From Ananas comosus (Eukaryota; Streptophyta; Magnoliopsida; Poales; Bromeliaceae), in NCBI RefSeq assembly GCF_001540865.1, contig NC_033622.1:654220-718219 (forward strand): a stretch of 64,000 nt of DNA, written 5' to 3'. A model generated the notes under the pieces. The model was not told the DNA's origin, made no database searches, and saw nothing but the letters and a program-made list of their open reading frames with translations. A program made the position numbers and the translations under genes. Positions 1 through 11,054 of this stretch are shown piece by piece (position 1 is the first letter of the stretch; the number at the start of each line of letters is the position of its first letter).

Positions 1-112
1 ATCGACCGTTGATTTGAATATTCTAAAGTTGAAAATAAGACTATAGTACTAGAGCCCTGATACTATAGATAGTATAAGAGCTTAGCTCTTTCTATATAGA
101 GAGAGAGAGAGA
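1..112. repeat. Truncated end of a TA-microsatellite MITE
   Basis: The first ~90 bases contain a terminal motif (gatactatagatagtataag) resembling the terminal inverted repeats of the MITEs at 113-655 and 713-952, followed by a short (GA)n tract. This is probably the right end of another family member that runs off the window start. No gene is seen. Confidence 0.4.
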
Positions 113-655
113 GCTAGGCTGCTATTTTATCGATAGCACGTAGGCCTCTATATATACTACTAAGTTATTTTGAGTGATATAGCTTTCAAATCAACGATCA
201 ACTCTATTAGAGTTGATATGTACTATTGAAAGTATTTGGAAACTAAATTTCATAATTTTTCGACATTATTTGGCTAGTGATCAAAAAGTCTCAAAATTGA
301 CAATGTTAATGATCAATATGATTCGTTTGTAAATTTTACGGTGTAAAATAATTTAAATCTGATGAAATTTTTATAAAAATTTTATTTTTCACTATTTAGA
401 GTAAGATCAGTACCTCTGATCTTAAATTCAAATCTTTTATCATCATTTTTATGAAATTTTTATTTTCAGTCGTTTATTTTTAAACTACTCATTTCATAGG
501 TAAATAATGTCGAAAAATTATGAAATTTAGTTTTTAAATATTTTCAATAATGTAAATCAAGTCTAATAGAACCCATCGTCGATTTGGAAGTGTATCATTA
601 GAAACAATTTGCCAGCATGAAGAACTCCATGATACCGATAGTATAGTAGTCAGAA
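113..655. mobile_element. MITE (foldback) of the microsatellite-associated family
   Basis: The left end (aggctgctattttatcgata, then gcacg) is the imperfect reverse complement of the right end (gataccgatagtatagtagt). The interior is AT-rich and non-coding and matches the interior of the element at 14329-14863, including the TTTTTCGACATTATTTG-like stretch and the GAAATTTTTAT runs. It is flanked by (GA)n on the left and (AT)n on the right. No transposase is encoded, so it is a non-autonomous element. Confidence 0.6.
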
Positions 656-681
656 TATATATATGTATATATATATATATG

Positions 682-712
<31 letters not shown>
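656..712. repeat. (AT)n/(GA)n microsatellite
   Basis: An alternating AT tract with interspersed GTAT passes into a GA tract. It lies exactly between two MITEs, which is the arrangement expected if the elements insert into TA microsatellites. Confidence 0.85.
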
Positions 713-952
713 TCCGGCTACTATACTATCGGTAGTACCAAGCTCTTGCTACTATCGAGTTTTCTGCCATTAGATCTACCCTTTGATTATTTCCACTCAG
801 TAAATTATACTATTTAACCAACCACCTACTCAACCCTAAGGAACTACAATCATTCTAATCGGGAACCACTATTATTCTAAACGGACATCTTTTCATCCAA
901 CGGCCGAAAACTTAGTAGCACCAAATACTTGATACTATCGATAATATAGTAG
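713..952. mobile_element. Short MITE of the microsatellite-associated family
   Basis: Starts ggctactatactatcggtag and ends with the imperfect inverse ctactatattatcgatagt. The interior contains the phrase accaaccacctactcaaccctaa, which recurs in the elements at 13099-13325 and 14110-14312. About 240 bp, no coding capacity, flanked by AT/GA microsatellites. Confidence 0.6.
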
Positions 953-1433
953 CATAATTATATATAGAGAGAGAGAGACACACACACAACCTTCAAAACT
1001 ACTAAGACAGCGGAAATAAATGCGTGCAAGTTGGTGATGAGAAATGGCTCTCTCTCAGATCAGAGGCGGTTTTCGAAGTAACGTTTACGTATTTGATACA
1101 TACATTTGTGGCATTGTATAGTTTAAGAAGAATGCTGCATCCTGTACCCTGATACTCTGTTATCTAGCTGGTTGACAAAGATATCTGCAAATAATGCAGG
1201 TTTGGCTCACTACAGTGTCACTTTCCTGTAGAGATATCTATGCATATATATTACTTATAAAATTAAGTTACAAACTTCTCTAAACATATAGAATAATAAT
1301 TCAAATTTCCCAACTGCTATCCAAATTTTCTATGCATGGGTGATCACTGACATAGTAGAATCACTTCGCATAAACTAGAATTAATTCAATTTTGATTGGT
1401 AGCATGCACCATTGAGGAATGTAGATTAATATA
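953..1433. other. Intergenic, no gene seen
   Basis: Begins with AT/GA/CA microsatellite, then ordinary AT-rich sequence. I find no open reading frame with recognisable content and no RNA gene. Confidence 0.5.
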
Positions 1434-1811
1434 TGGCTAAATTACATAAAATTTTTCTGTCAAAATTCGATTTTTCATTTTTTTCCCGTCATTTAAAAAC
1501 CTACACTCTGCCTCCTTATAAGATAAAAAATGTTCACTCCGCCTCCTGCCTTTAGTAATCCGTTAGGGTTCTGTTTATAAAATATTATTATATATATTTT
1601 TATATCAAAAATGTCTCAGCTTTCTCTCCTGTGAACATGATAAGGAGCAAAATGGTGAAGGGCAAAATAATCATTTTATCATTATAGTTCACACCGTACT
1701 CCCCTGTGAACATTTTTTATTTTACAAAAGGGCAAAGTGTAGGTTTTTAAATGACAAGGAGGAAAAGTGAAAAATCAAATTTTGACATGAAGGTTTTCTA
1801 TAATTTAGCCA
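1434..1811. mobile_element. Foldback MITE with ~40 bp terminal inverted repeats
   Basis: The left end tggctaaattacataaaatt is inverted at the right end (ctataatttagcca). The pairing continues through the CAAAATTcGATTTTTCA stretch and again through the inner AAAACCTACACTTTGCC-type segment. About 380 bp and non-coding. I see no clean target duplication. The class is uncertain; the structure resembles Mutator-type foldbacks. Confidence 0.6.
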
Positions 1812-2420
1812 TTACTTGTATAAACTTGGTGAATTAATGTACCATAGATTGGATCCATTGATAAATGCATATGTTATATTTAGGGATAAGTGGTAATTAA
1901 TGATTCCCACTTCCGTGGATATATTTAACACTCTTCTTTCGTTCTAGAGCAATTATACTTATTACAAGAAAAGCCCAAGCGCACTCTCGTTTATTCTAGC
2001 GTAAATTAAACAGTGCACAGTACTATAAAACAATATATGAATAAATATATGGAGCCAATACATCATTTTTTTTTTAAATGAGCTCAGTTAAAAATGCATA
2101 GTTACTAATCTCCAACTTGAAATCTTGAGTACCAACTATCTAGTTCTTAACTAACCGTTTTAAGTTTAGTCAATCTCAAAAGCCAAAAAAATTTCTATCT
2201 ATTACATTAAAACTCTATTAAAATATTTTAGGAAAAGATCATTATTGCATTTTCAAGAACCTGACGAGCATTAATATGCATCTAGAAGTTCTAATTGAGT
2301 CAAACCAAGGTGGGACAATAGTTTTAAATTTTCGAAAAACTCCTTTATCAATCATTTCATCGAGGTTAGAAAAAATATAGATATTTTGACATTTCTAACC
2401 ATTACACATATTTATCAACA
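1812..2420. other. Intergenic AT-rich, no gene seen
   Basis: AT-rich sequence with stops in all frames and no recognisable repeat ends. Confidence 0.5.
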
Positions 2421-3050
2421 GAATTATTGCCTTGTCTAGTCTCCTTAAGAGGAAAAAAAATTTCCTATCTAGCCATCTTTTAAAAATATTTTTAATTTAG
2501 TCATTTTATAGATTAAAAAAGTAAGTTAATAATTTTTATATAGATTAATATGTTAAGTGGATGGGAGATTAATAACTTTTATAAATTAAACAGAAAGAAT
2601 TAAGAATGGTTTAAATTAAGTAAATATAATATAATTTTATGTATGAACACTTAATATTTTTGTATGATTGTATTTTTCATTTTTGTTGTCTACTGAACAC
2701 TTAGTCTTTGTGTGCTAATTAGCTTATTATTTGTACTATCCAATTTAGTTATTTTAATTTATATGAAGAAATTATTTAATAATAATATGATATATGATTA
2801 TATTGTCATTATTATTATTGTTAATTATTAACAATAACTATTTGATTAATATTGACTTGTATAATCAAATTAAATACTGATAATAATAATTTTCCACCCA
2901 CTTAACATATTAATCTATATAAAAATTATTAACTATCTCTTTTTTCTTAATCTATAAAATAAGATTAGATTAAAAATATCTTTCAAAAGAAGGCTAGATA
3001 CGAAATTTTTTTCGCTAAGGAGGCTAAGCCGCTAAGTAAGGTAATAATTA
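2421..3050. mobile_element. 630 bp foldback element
   Basis: The two ends are inverted copies of each other over roughly 130 bp. Left aattattgccttgtctagtc pairs with right ggctaagccgctaagtaagg. Left atctagccatcttttaaaaa pairs with right tttcaaaagaaggctagata. Left atagattaatatgttaagtg pairs with right cacttaacatattaatctat. The centre is AT-rich. A single RNA of this region would form a long hairpin. No coding capacity. Confidence 0.65.
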
Positions 3051-3475
3051 TATAAATTTGTCAATATATCAGTGCAATGGATCTACGGCGCAAACAAATT
3101 TTAAAATCAAAACAAAGATTAGGAAAAAAGAAAAAAAAAAAAAAGAAGAATTACTGGAGAAAATTTCAGAGAAAAGTACTTCTTTACATTCAAATGTACA
3201 AGACGAGTACATCAAAATTATTCACCCCACCTACATTAAAATTAGAAAATACTAAATAGTAATAATAATAATTAAGGAAAAAGCTTATAATGAGAACACA
3301 ATTAGGGGTTAATAAATTCTCGATCGACTCTTCTTTTTTTCTTTTTCTTTTTTTTTTAATTTTTTTTGGTTTTTCCGCAACCCCATATGTAGTAGTTCCG
3401 AGAATGTACATCGTACGTCGTCGACCCACAGTGCGGTCGTCGTGCTTTGAGATTAACGCTCGAAGTGATTGATGA
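3051..3475. other. 3' flank of the SAUR gene; low-complexity A/T tracts
   Basis: Contains A-rich and T-rich runs and TAA repeats downstream of the minus-strand SAUR stop codon. The short reading frames here are low-complexity and not supported as genes. Confidence 0.5.
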
Positions 3476-3922
3476 TCAGCAGGCGTAGAAGTCGACGAGC
3501 TCGTCGAGCGAGTCCGGGGCTGGATCGGCGTTCTCGAGCATCCAGAGGAGGTGCTCGAAGAGGACGACCTCGCAGCCGACGACCAAGCCGTCGCCGGAGA
3601 CGTCGCCGGAGACGGAGGAGCGGGCGAGGAGGTGGCGGAAGAGCGGGTGGGAGACGAGGTCGGAGGAGAGGAGGTAGCGGCGGCGGGACTTGCCGACGAA
3701 GACGGGGTGGAGGCCGGAGGGGACGGGGAGGCGATCCTCGTCGTCGGATCTAGGGTTTAGCCACGCCTCGTCCTCGTGGTGGTGGCATCTCGCGGAGGCG
3801 GAGGCGGAGGCGGCGGCGGCGGCGGTTCCGCCGGAGACGGAGCGGGAGACGGCGCGCACCGGGGTGGAGTTCCACCGCTTCAGCGCCCCCTTTAGCTTGC
3901 TCAGCTTCGAGCTCCGCGCCAT
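3476..3922 (-). CDS. SAUR family auxin-responsive protein
   Basis: Intronless gene for 148 residues. SAUR proteins are small plant proteins linked to auxin-regulated cell expansion, in the best-studied members by inhibiting PP2C.D phosphatases at the plasma membrane. The N-terminus is basic (MARSSKLSKLKGALKRW), followed by an Ala/Ser-rich stretch (about 32-44) and an acidic linker. The SAUR core begins near residue 67 with the conserved VPSGLHPVFVG-type segment, then RRRYLLSSDLVSHPLFRHLL and a C-terminal FEHLLWMLENADP segment. The protein ends in Cys. It resembles the divergent SAUR76-78 group rather than the clustered SAURs. The start is the first ATG after a GA-rich leader. The coding GC content is very high against an AT-rich background, as in many monocot single-exon genes. 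The family is clear; the exact member is not assigned. Confidence 0.88.
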   Translation of the reverse strand: MARSSKLSKLKGALKRWNSTPVRAVSRSVSGGTAAAAASASASARCHHHEDEAWLNPRSDDEDRLPVPSGLHPVFVGKSRRRYLLSSDLVSHPLFRHLLARSSVSGDVSGDGLVVGCEVVLFEHLLWMLENADPAPDSLDELVDFYAC

Positions 3923-4039
3923 GGATGCCTTAGAGAGAGAGAGAGAGAGAAGGGTTTAGAGAGAGAAGGAGAGAGAGAGAGAAAGAAGGGGTGTGAGTGA
4001 CGAGGGAGAGAAAGGGGGGAGAAGCTTCGCGTATTTAAA
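3923..4039 (-). promoter_or_regulatory. SAUR core promoter and GA/CT-rich 5' leader
   Basis: On the minus strand a TATA-like TTTAAATA lies at 4032-4039, about 110 bases upstream of the ATG. Between them are repeated CT/GA tracts (3931-3985), typical of plant 5' leaders. The position is an inference; no transcript start is known. Confidence 0.5.
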
Positions 4040-4159
4040 GAAAAACGGTGGGGCCCAGTGGAAGGGCAGGGGCGCGACGGGGCTGTAGAAAACGGGCCCC
4101 GGATGTCGTGGATAATTACAGGAGTGCCAGTGGCGGTTTGTTTTTATCATATATTCATG

Positions 4160-4589
4160 TATATAATAATATATACTAGTTTACCGTCTCGGGCACGATG
4201 CGACGAATAAATAATTTAAAAATTAAAAAATATTAAAAATAGCGATGAGAAAAAATAATGATAAGAGATGAGATATATCTTACTGACGAATAAAAATAAC
4301 AACTGAAAGAAAAGGAAGGACTTGAACTGATTCGGAGTGAAGTCCACACTCAATAATAACAAAAAAAGTTGTCACACGACAATTTTAGGAGAAATAATAT
4401 ACAACCATAAATATATTAGTAAAGTAAGGTTTACTGTATAATAATAACATAATGTCATTTATATTTAGTATAATATATATTTTAGCTTAATAAAAACGAA
4501 CAATAAAAATATTTTTTTTAAAAAATATTATGGAATTGAAGGCTCAGGAGTGGATGTAACAATCACATTCTAGACTTTTTCGAGCAATA
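4160..4589. repeat. Dispersed AT-rich repeat with ACTAGT...GCACGATGCG head
   Basis: Opens with actagtttaccgtctcgggc then a GCACGATGCGACG phrase. Similar heads (ACTAGT followed by a GC-rich GCG/CACG phrase and then AT-rich sequence) occur at about 5846, 47123, 48447 and 55268. This indicates a dispersed repeat of unknown class. No coding capacity. Confidence 0.35.
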
Positions 4590-4774
4590 ATAGTCCATGT
4601 CAGTATACCGACCGTCCCTAGAGTAAGTGGTAAAAGGCTTGGTGGTTGGTACCAGAGACCCAAATTCGTATCCTAATTGATTCACATTTTCAGCTAAGTT
4701 TATTTCTAAATAAAATAAACGAAGCGGGTAGCATACTATCTATCTCTCTCAAAAAAATAGTCCATGTCAGTATA
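4590..4774 (+). mobile_element. tRNA-derived SINE with 18 bp target-site duplication
   Basis: The 149 bp body at 4608-4756 is flanked by perfect direct repeats ATAGTCCATGTCAGTATA at 4590-4607 and 4757-4774. The 5' part has a pol III A-box-like AGTAAGTGGTAAAAGGC and a B-box-like segment around CAAATTCGTATCC. The 3' end is a (TC)n-A7 tail. These are the hallmarks of LINE-mobilised SINE insertion. Partial relatives lie at 4775-4915, 5269-5413 and, inverted, 45583-45660. Confidence 0.8.
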
Positions 4775-4915
4775 ATAGTGGAATATTCTAAGTGTATGTG
4801 AAAAATGACTAAATAATTAGTATTCAAAATTTTATGTTCAATTTCTATTTATTTTATATTTATAACTGAGTTTATTATTAAAAAAAAAATGAAGTAGATA
4901 GTATGCCATTTTTTT
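4775..4915 (+). mobile_element. Decayed SINE relative
   Basis: Shares order and phrases with the adjacent SINE: a weak A-box region, the TTTATTTTATATTTATAACTGAGTTTATT part, and the tail motif GAAGTAGATAGTATGCC. It is much diverged and its start is uncertain. Confidence 0.4.
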
Positions 4916-5268
4916 TCTAACAAAACAATAGTATAAGTATATAAGAAGCAAAAATCTATTATTCAGTAAAATCATGGATTTCACAATTTCTCAGAGTAAA
5001 CATAAAAATTATTTACATTCAATCGTAAAAAAATATTTCAGACAATTTATTCAGAGTACATCTAAGTAGGGTCTAATAATTATGATACAAAAATGAGCAA
5101 CTACTGTTTAGAATAGTTAATTGCCTATTTTGGAGGCCAGGGCATTAAAAATCCTGTATTTTTTTAGGTATAGGATGTGGAAAGTGTTGGAATGAGAAAT
5201 TTGCAAACAATTTTAGAGAAAGGTTTTAAAAAAAAAAAACTTGCTATGCCATGTTTGAAAAATACAGT

Positions 5269-5413
5269 AAACGACCATCCCTAACAAAAGTGGTAAAAAC
5301 TCGATGATTAGTATTTGAGTTGTCAATTTTGATGTTAATTACTTAACATTTGGAGCTAAATTTATTTCTATAACATTAATATCTTTCTCTCAGAAAAAAA
5401 AAAAAAAAAAAAA
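5269..5413 (+). mobile_element. Decayed SINE copy
   Basis: Begins cgaccatccctaacaaaagt and continues with gtggtaaaaactcgatgatt, corresponding to the head of the SINE at 4608. It continues through GAGCTAAATTTATTTCT to a TCTTTCTCTCAG tail followed by A17. No convincing target duplication remains. Confidence 0.55.
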
Positions 5414-6640
5414 CTATCCATACAGAAGGTTAGTAAGTTACAATGAAAGGTGGAAATAAAAAATGCGAAAAATTAACTAAACTTTTCAGATTTTGTACTC
5501 CAATTGAAATTGGGATAAATCTTTTATATTCACTCTTTTACTTTTCTTTTCTTTTTTTTTTTAACTATAGTTTTTAAGAAGGGTAGTGCCTCTAAATGAA
5601 ATGAAACTGGGCAAATATAAAATTGTGAAGCCCCATGATTTCATGCTCATAATAATGATAATAAATATACATGGCCAAAGCTGTTGCAGAGTACAAAACT
5701 AACTTTGAAATGACAAGGTCATTCCCCCATGATTTTGTTGTAGGCTATATATGATAATATTAATGACTCTAAATATTAAAATATTTTATGGTATTTATTG
5801 GAGCAGTTATTGTAAGTCTTTTTTTGGTGCATTATTTTTGTTTACTAGTACAAGACCTGCGCTTTGCGATGGATAAATAGTATTTCAGTCAACTTAAATA
5901 TTTTAATTTTTATAAATTTTAATATATATTATAAAAATTCAAAACCCTCAATATAAAAATTTAAAACAGTCAATATAAAATCCTCAATATAAAAATTTAA
6001 ATTTTGATATTTTTAATACACAAATTTTCGATATAACATAGATCACATTTATTTAATTATATTATGATCTTATAATATGAATTATTAAAAATTGCAGTAG
6101 GTGCGTGTAATATTTATAGGCTTAGTACAGGCAATTTTTATACCTGAGAAGTGGGTTTTGAGAAGTGGGTTGTATACATATATCTTATATAGACCACTGG
6201 TAAATTTTTTTATTGAAATTTAAAATTTGTAATATATACAGGCTTTTTATATGATGTAGATCATAACTATTACACTATAATTTAATTTTAAAATTTAATA
6301 ATTAAAATTATGTTTAGTGGATGTTATATTTTAATAAACCGGGTGCATGCAAAAGTTGAAGTGAAAGAATTGAAGGGGACATGTTACATGTATCGCTTTC
6401 TAATTGCTAACATGAGCCAACTCTCAATAGTGAAAAAAAGCATAGAGAGAGAAACAAATTTCGTTGCACCTAGTGTATATTAAAACTCCATGCGCTATAC
6501 AGTATATGATGACTATTAAAATATTTGATAATAAATACCGCAAAATAATGTATAATATATAATATGTATAATATAAGATATTTAAATAATTTACTATATT
6601 ACGAAAAATTATTTTTTATATATTTTTTAGAGTTGATTTA
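5414..6640. other. Intergenic AT-rich sequence, no gene seen
   Basis: Contains another ACTAGT-headed dispersed repeat near 5846 (actagtacaagacctgcgct) followed by tandem-like AAAATTTAAA/CAATATAAAA phrases. No supported ORF or RNA. Confidence 0.45.
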
Positions 6641-6689
6641 CGGTGCACCGGCCGCGTCCCAATATTTTCTTGGGAAAACTTCAAATACC

Positions 6690-7135
6690 CTCTTTTGGTT
6701 TCACTTTTTCTCACTTTAGTATTATGTGGTTTAAAGTGTATCAAGTTAGTACCCTGTGGTTTTGCATTTTTTTCACGTTAGTACCCTGTGGTTTAAAGTG
6801 TATCAAGTTAGTATCATGTGATTTCGCACTTTCTCACTTTAGTATTCTGTGGTTTCACACTTTCTCACTTTAGTACCCTGTGGTTTAAAAACTACATGGT
6901 ACTAACTTGATACAAAAATAAAACCACAAGGTACTAACTTGATACAAAAATAAAACCACAGAGTACTAGCTTGATACACTTTAAACCACAGGGTATTAAA
7001 GTGAGAAACTGTGAAACCACAGGGTACTAACTTGATACATTTTAAAGTACAAAGTATTAAAATGAAAAAGTGCGAAACCACATGAGGGGTTTTTGAAATT
7101 TTTCCTTTTTTTTTTTTTTTTTTTTTTAGACATTG
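6690..7135. mobile_element. Foldback built from tandem ~40 bp units, ending in poly-T
   Basis: The left half repeats the module tttagtaccctgtggtttaa with agtgtatcaagttagta several times. The right half carries the same module inverted (ttaaaccacagggtactaac, tgatacaa). So tandem repeats in one arm face tandem repeats in the other, making a very strong hairpin. A related, more decayed element lies at 9945-10300. The region ends in a T23 tract. No coding role. Confidence 0.7.
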
Positions 7136-8977
7136 GTAGCATGCTACTATTGGCTCCTCCCTTGAACTGTGAAGTGGCTTAATGTCCAGGCATTTTTTTG
7201 ATGTAATAGAAGTAGCAAATTATGTATTCTATTTTTAAGAAATGTCATGTCCACTTCAAGTAAAAGATATGGGCCATATTTGGAGATGTTGTAGCACTTG
7301 GTTATCTCTGTTTGTTAAAAGTTGTTAAGTTAAATAGTTAAAAAAAAAAAGGGTAATATATTAATATGCCATAAGTTATGTTCATGTGAAAACAAGAGGA
7401 AAAAGGGTTAGATTTTTTTTTTTTTTTTTGGTACAAAACAACAATTTCTTAGTTGATATGTTTCACCAATTAGGAAAGACAAGTAGAAATGAGCTGAATA
7501 AAGGAGGCACATGGCTCCCTGTCCCAATTAATTTAAGCAACAAACTTGGGTTCAAGTACAGTTGAAGGTAAATTTCAATTGGTTCCTGTGTAACTTGCCC
7601 TGTAATTTATACTACACTACATATCATGTGGCCTATAGAATATAAATTTTGTTATCTTACTCAATGATATAAATTATTTGGACATACTTGTTTTGCTGAA
7701 TACAGAGAACGACAAAGTTATTTTTTGCTGTAAATACTGCAAATACTCACTTTTACTATTAAGTACGTCGTAAATTATATTCAGACATAGTTTTACTTTT
7801 TCAAAATTTCGTAATTGATTTCATCCTAAGTAATGCAGAAGTTAATTACGAAAGAGAATTAAATAACAAAAAAAACATAAAAATTTTAAGTTTATAGCTT
7901 TCTTCATACTTTTATCGACTAGAATAAATTTTTCAGAGAGATAAGTAGAAAAAGAATTACTATAGTTCAAAAGTCATTAAATTTTTATAAAATAAATATG
8001 TGAAATTCAGTCCAACTAAAAAGCAATTTTCAACCTAAAATTCAATTACTAGCACTTTACAATAAAACAAAAGGCAAAAGTACAAAGTGGCAAAAGTGAG
8101 ACATTTTAAACAACATAATTAAATTAACTCAAATCTTCTAGAATGGCATTTTTGTAGTTTTGGAGAAGACCAAGGGCTTTTACTAAGTGACCCTCATGTA
8201 CCAACCACAGGGGCCTAGGTCTCTCTAGTGAGCTAAAACAAATATAATTCCTCATTTCAACCTCATAAAACAAACTTAAAGAGAGAGATTAAACAAAGCT
8301 TAGTGAAAGGGATGGACATGTGCATGGAAGTTAGAAGGTCTCCCAACAATTTTTTGTTTTCTCCTCTCAAAATTTTTTTTTTATTTAATCACACAAACAA
8401 GATAATTTTTGGTCAAATTAGTTAACTAACAAGAGAGATTAATTATTTATTAGAGATCATATTTAGTTAAAGATTCGGCGTGTATATATATTCTGCTATT
8501 CCTTAAATAGAGACTAATATAAATTCATATTGCGTAGACGTGAAAATAATGGCAAAAATATTGATTTTAGAGAATTACTAATTAATCAGCTAATTAACAA
8601 AAGAAAATAAATAAGATTACTGTATAAATTATTTACGATAACATTTACCCAATATTTGAATAATAATTTGGGATAAAAAAAACACAGGTAAAGTTAAAGA
8701 ATTCTAATTATCTAATAGTAACAACAACCATGGTCTCAATGCTTTAAAAGATGTTACCTTATTCATTCCAATTGTGAAAATGTGTTAATTTATCTTTACA
8801 GCATTATTAATTTCGAAGACCATTATAAATAGTCATTAATTAACACCCAAGTCACAAAGACAAAACTATAATAACAATATTTTGTGGTAATTTGTGCATA
8901 TTGATTGTGGCAAGGAAACATTGTATTACATTCATTTAATAGCTAGCGTACGTAAAATGTACATGCATATAATTAAA
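7136..8977. other. Intergenic, no gene seen
   Basis: AT-rich unique-looking sequence with short frames only. No terminal repeats, RNA genes or conserved coding were recognised. Confidence 0.45.
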
Positions 8978-9500
8978 AATGTAGCAGTTACAACTATATG
9001 CATCCTACTTGGTTGGATGCAGTAAAAAGCGCTGCAACTATAAATAATAATTTATTTAATTGCATACAGTTGAGAAATGATTTTTAAAAATTTATCATTT
9101 TATATATATAGTGGTGATATTACCTCAAATGGAAAAAATTTTGCTTAAAAAATAATTAAGAAGCTAAGTATATCTTTTGTTTAAAATTACTCTCTCCAAC
9201 GGCTGCAGTTGGAACTACGGCTAATTTGGACGTAGTTCCAACTATTACAGTTAGGCCTCTTTTTTGCAGTTCGTACTACAACAGTTAAAAATAAATATAT
9301 CAAATCAAACACTGAAAGCATGTAATTACAACTGTGCTGCAAATATAACTGCATTTAACCAAACGGTTCTGATTTTTTTGGAAAAATATAAAACTTTATT
9401 TTTCTTTTTCTTTTTTTTTGTAGAAACATACTTTTTCACAGTTTTTTATTTTTGAATAAAAAATCAAAAAATTTTGGGAACTAAACACCCCCTAGTTTGG
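8978..9500. repeat. Dispersed repeat, probably a non-autonomous DNA element
   Basis: The phrases cagttacaactatatgcatc, aactataaataataatttat and tttatcattttatatatata recur in similar order at 38860-39190. The segment also has a local palindrome around 9205-9245 (gcagttggaactacggc facing gacgtagttccaactatt). No coding capacity. Confidence 0.4.
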
Positions 9501-9944
9501 GGGTATTCTCTAACAATTAAATAACAGCACAAGTGCATCAAAAAAATAAAGTGCCTAAGATTCGTCCCAACCCCCAAAAGAGCCTTTTGTTTTGGACTTG
9601 GCATGATATTATATTATATTATAGTAAGAGTGGTTGGAGCCAAATTTGTCAATTCATAAAAATGTTCCTCTTTGTCACGTAGTTGGATTTGATTCTTTAT
9701 GAGACAATATCAACAATGCAATCATAGGAAAATAGCCAGTGCCAAATGAAAAATAAATAAATAAAGGACGTGGAAGGAAATAAAGATAAAGAATATACGT
9801 ACATGAGAGAGGAACCTGTAGTAACTTTGTTAGTGGGGAGGCAATTTCGTCTATGAAATTATAAACTTAAAATTTTATTGGCACAGAAATGTAGCTTTTT
9901 ACAAGGTTCAGAGATCGATCAATTGAAAGAGAATTTTTAAAGAT

Positions 9945-10300
9945 AAACTTCAAATATCATCTTTGTAATTTCGTACTTTCTCACTTTAGCACCATATGAT
10001 TTAAACTTTAAAGTGTATCAATTTAACACCCTATGATTTCAATTTTTTCTTTGCGTCAGTCCCTCTGTTAACTTTTCGTTAAATCATATACAAAAAATTT
10101 CAGATATCCCATCTATAGTTTATCGAATATTCACTTTAGTGCTCTTTAGTTTTAACTTTGCTGTTGATTTAACGAAAAAATTAGTAGAGAAAATAATAAA
10201 AAAAAAATAAAATTATAGTGTATAAAAGTAGTACACTTTAAATTACAAAGTATTAAAGTGAAAAAGTGCGAAACTATAAGAGTGGTATTTAAAGTTTTTT
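9945..10300. mobile_element. Foldback element related to 6690-7135
   Basis: Left aaacttcaaatatcatcttt and tttcgtactttctcacttta are inverted on the right as aaagtgaaaaagtgcgaaac and tggtatttaaagttttttt. The inner acactttaaa phrases also pair. It is older and more diverged than its relative. Confidence 0.55.
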
Positions 10301-10550
10301 TAATTTTTAATATAGATTTTAATGTGGTGGGCAGCTTAGTTGACGTAAAAATTTAAGTGAAATAAGTTCATGCTCAAGGTTATGATAAAGGAGTTTTTAA
10401 GTTGTGGAGAGGTATGGTTTTTGTTTTTTCCAAGAAAATCATTTATTAGTCTCTTACATCATAAAATAAAAAGAAGAAAATAAAAGAGCCATGAACAAGG
10501 AAAAGTCTTTAATGGCACCACATACAAAATATTTCAAACTAATCTTCTGT

Positions 10551-11054
10551 GCTGTACATAGGGATGTCAATGGATATGAATATCCGAAATTTTATCCAAA
10601 CTCGAACCCGAATGAAATGGATATATCTGATGGATATGAATATGAATTCAGATATGGATATAAAAAATAAAAACCCGACGGATATGAATTCAGATATGGA
10701 TTTTGATTGTATCCAACCCGAACCCGAACCCGACCCGAACCCGAATTTATTTTGTATTATATATAATATATATATAAAAATTTGATGTTATATTTGAATT
10801 TGTATTTTAAATATTTAGATTTAATACAATATATTTTGAAATATTGAAAAAAGAAATAATTGTTTCGGATTCAAATTTTCGGATTCGGGTTCGGATTCGG
10901 GTTTCGGATTTTTGGTCAGGTTCGGATTTGGATATGAATTTTTAGAATCCGTCGGGTTTGGGTTCGAGTTCGGGTCTCGGATTTGGAGTTGGGTTCGGGT
11001 TCGAATTTTAAAAATCTGTCCCGAATTCAACCCGTTGACATCTCTAGTTGTACA
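10551..11054. mobile_element. hAT-type MITE with 8 bp target-site duplication
   Basis: The terminal inverted repeats are TAGGGATGTCAAtGG at 10559 and CCgTTGACATCTCTA ending at 11046. The flanking 8-mers gctgtaca (10551-10558) and gttgtaca (11047-11054) match at 7 of 8 positions. The TIR start and 8 bp duplication are characteristic of hAT superfamily elements. The interior carries CCCGAA repeats on one side and inverted TTCGGG repeats on the other, so it folds back. Apparent Asn-Pro-rich reading frames on both strands are by-products of these repeats. Confidence 0.8.

Noticed and set aside
3469..3760. Plus-strand Arg-rich and acidic frames over the SAUR gene
   Set aside because: Antisense shadows of the GC-rich SAUR coding sequence.
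6690..7110. A possible CRISPR-like array of direct repeats
   Set aside because: The repeats vary in spacing, are present inverted in the other arm, have no unique spacers, and lie in plant DNA.
10549..11030. Asn-Pro-rich and Met-Asp-Asn-rich frames
   Set aside because: They are translations of the CCCGAA repeats in a hAT MITE.
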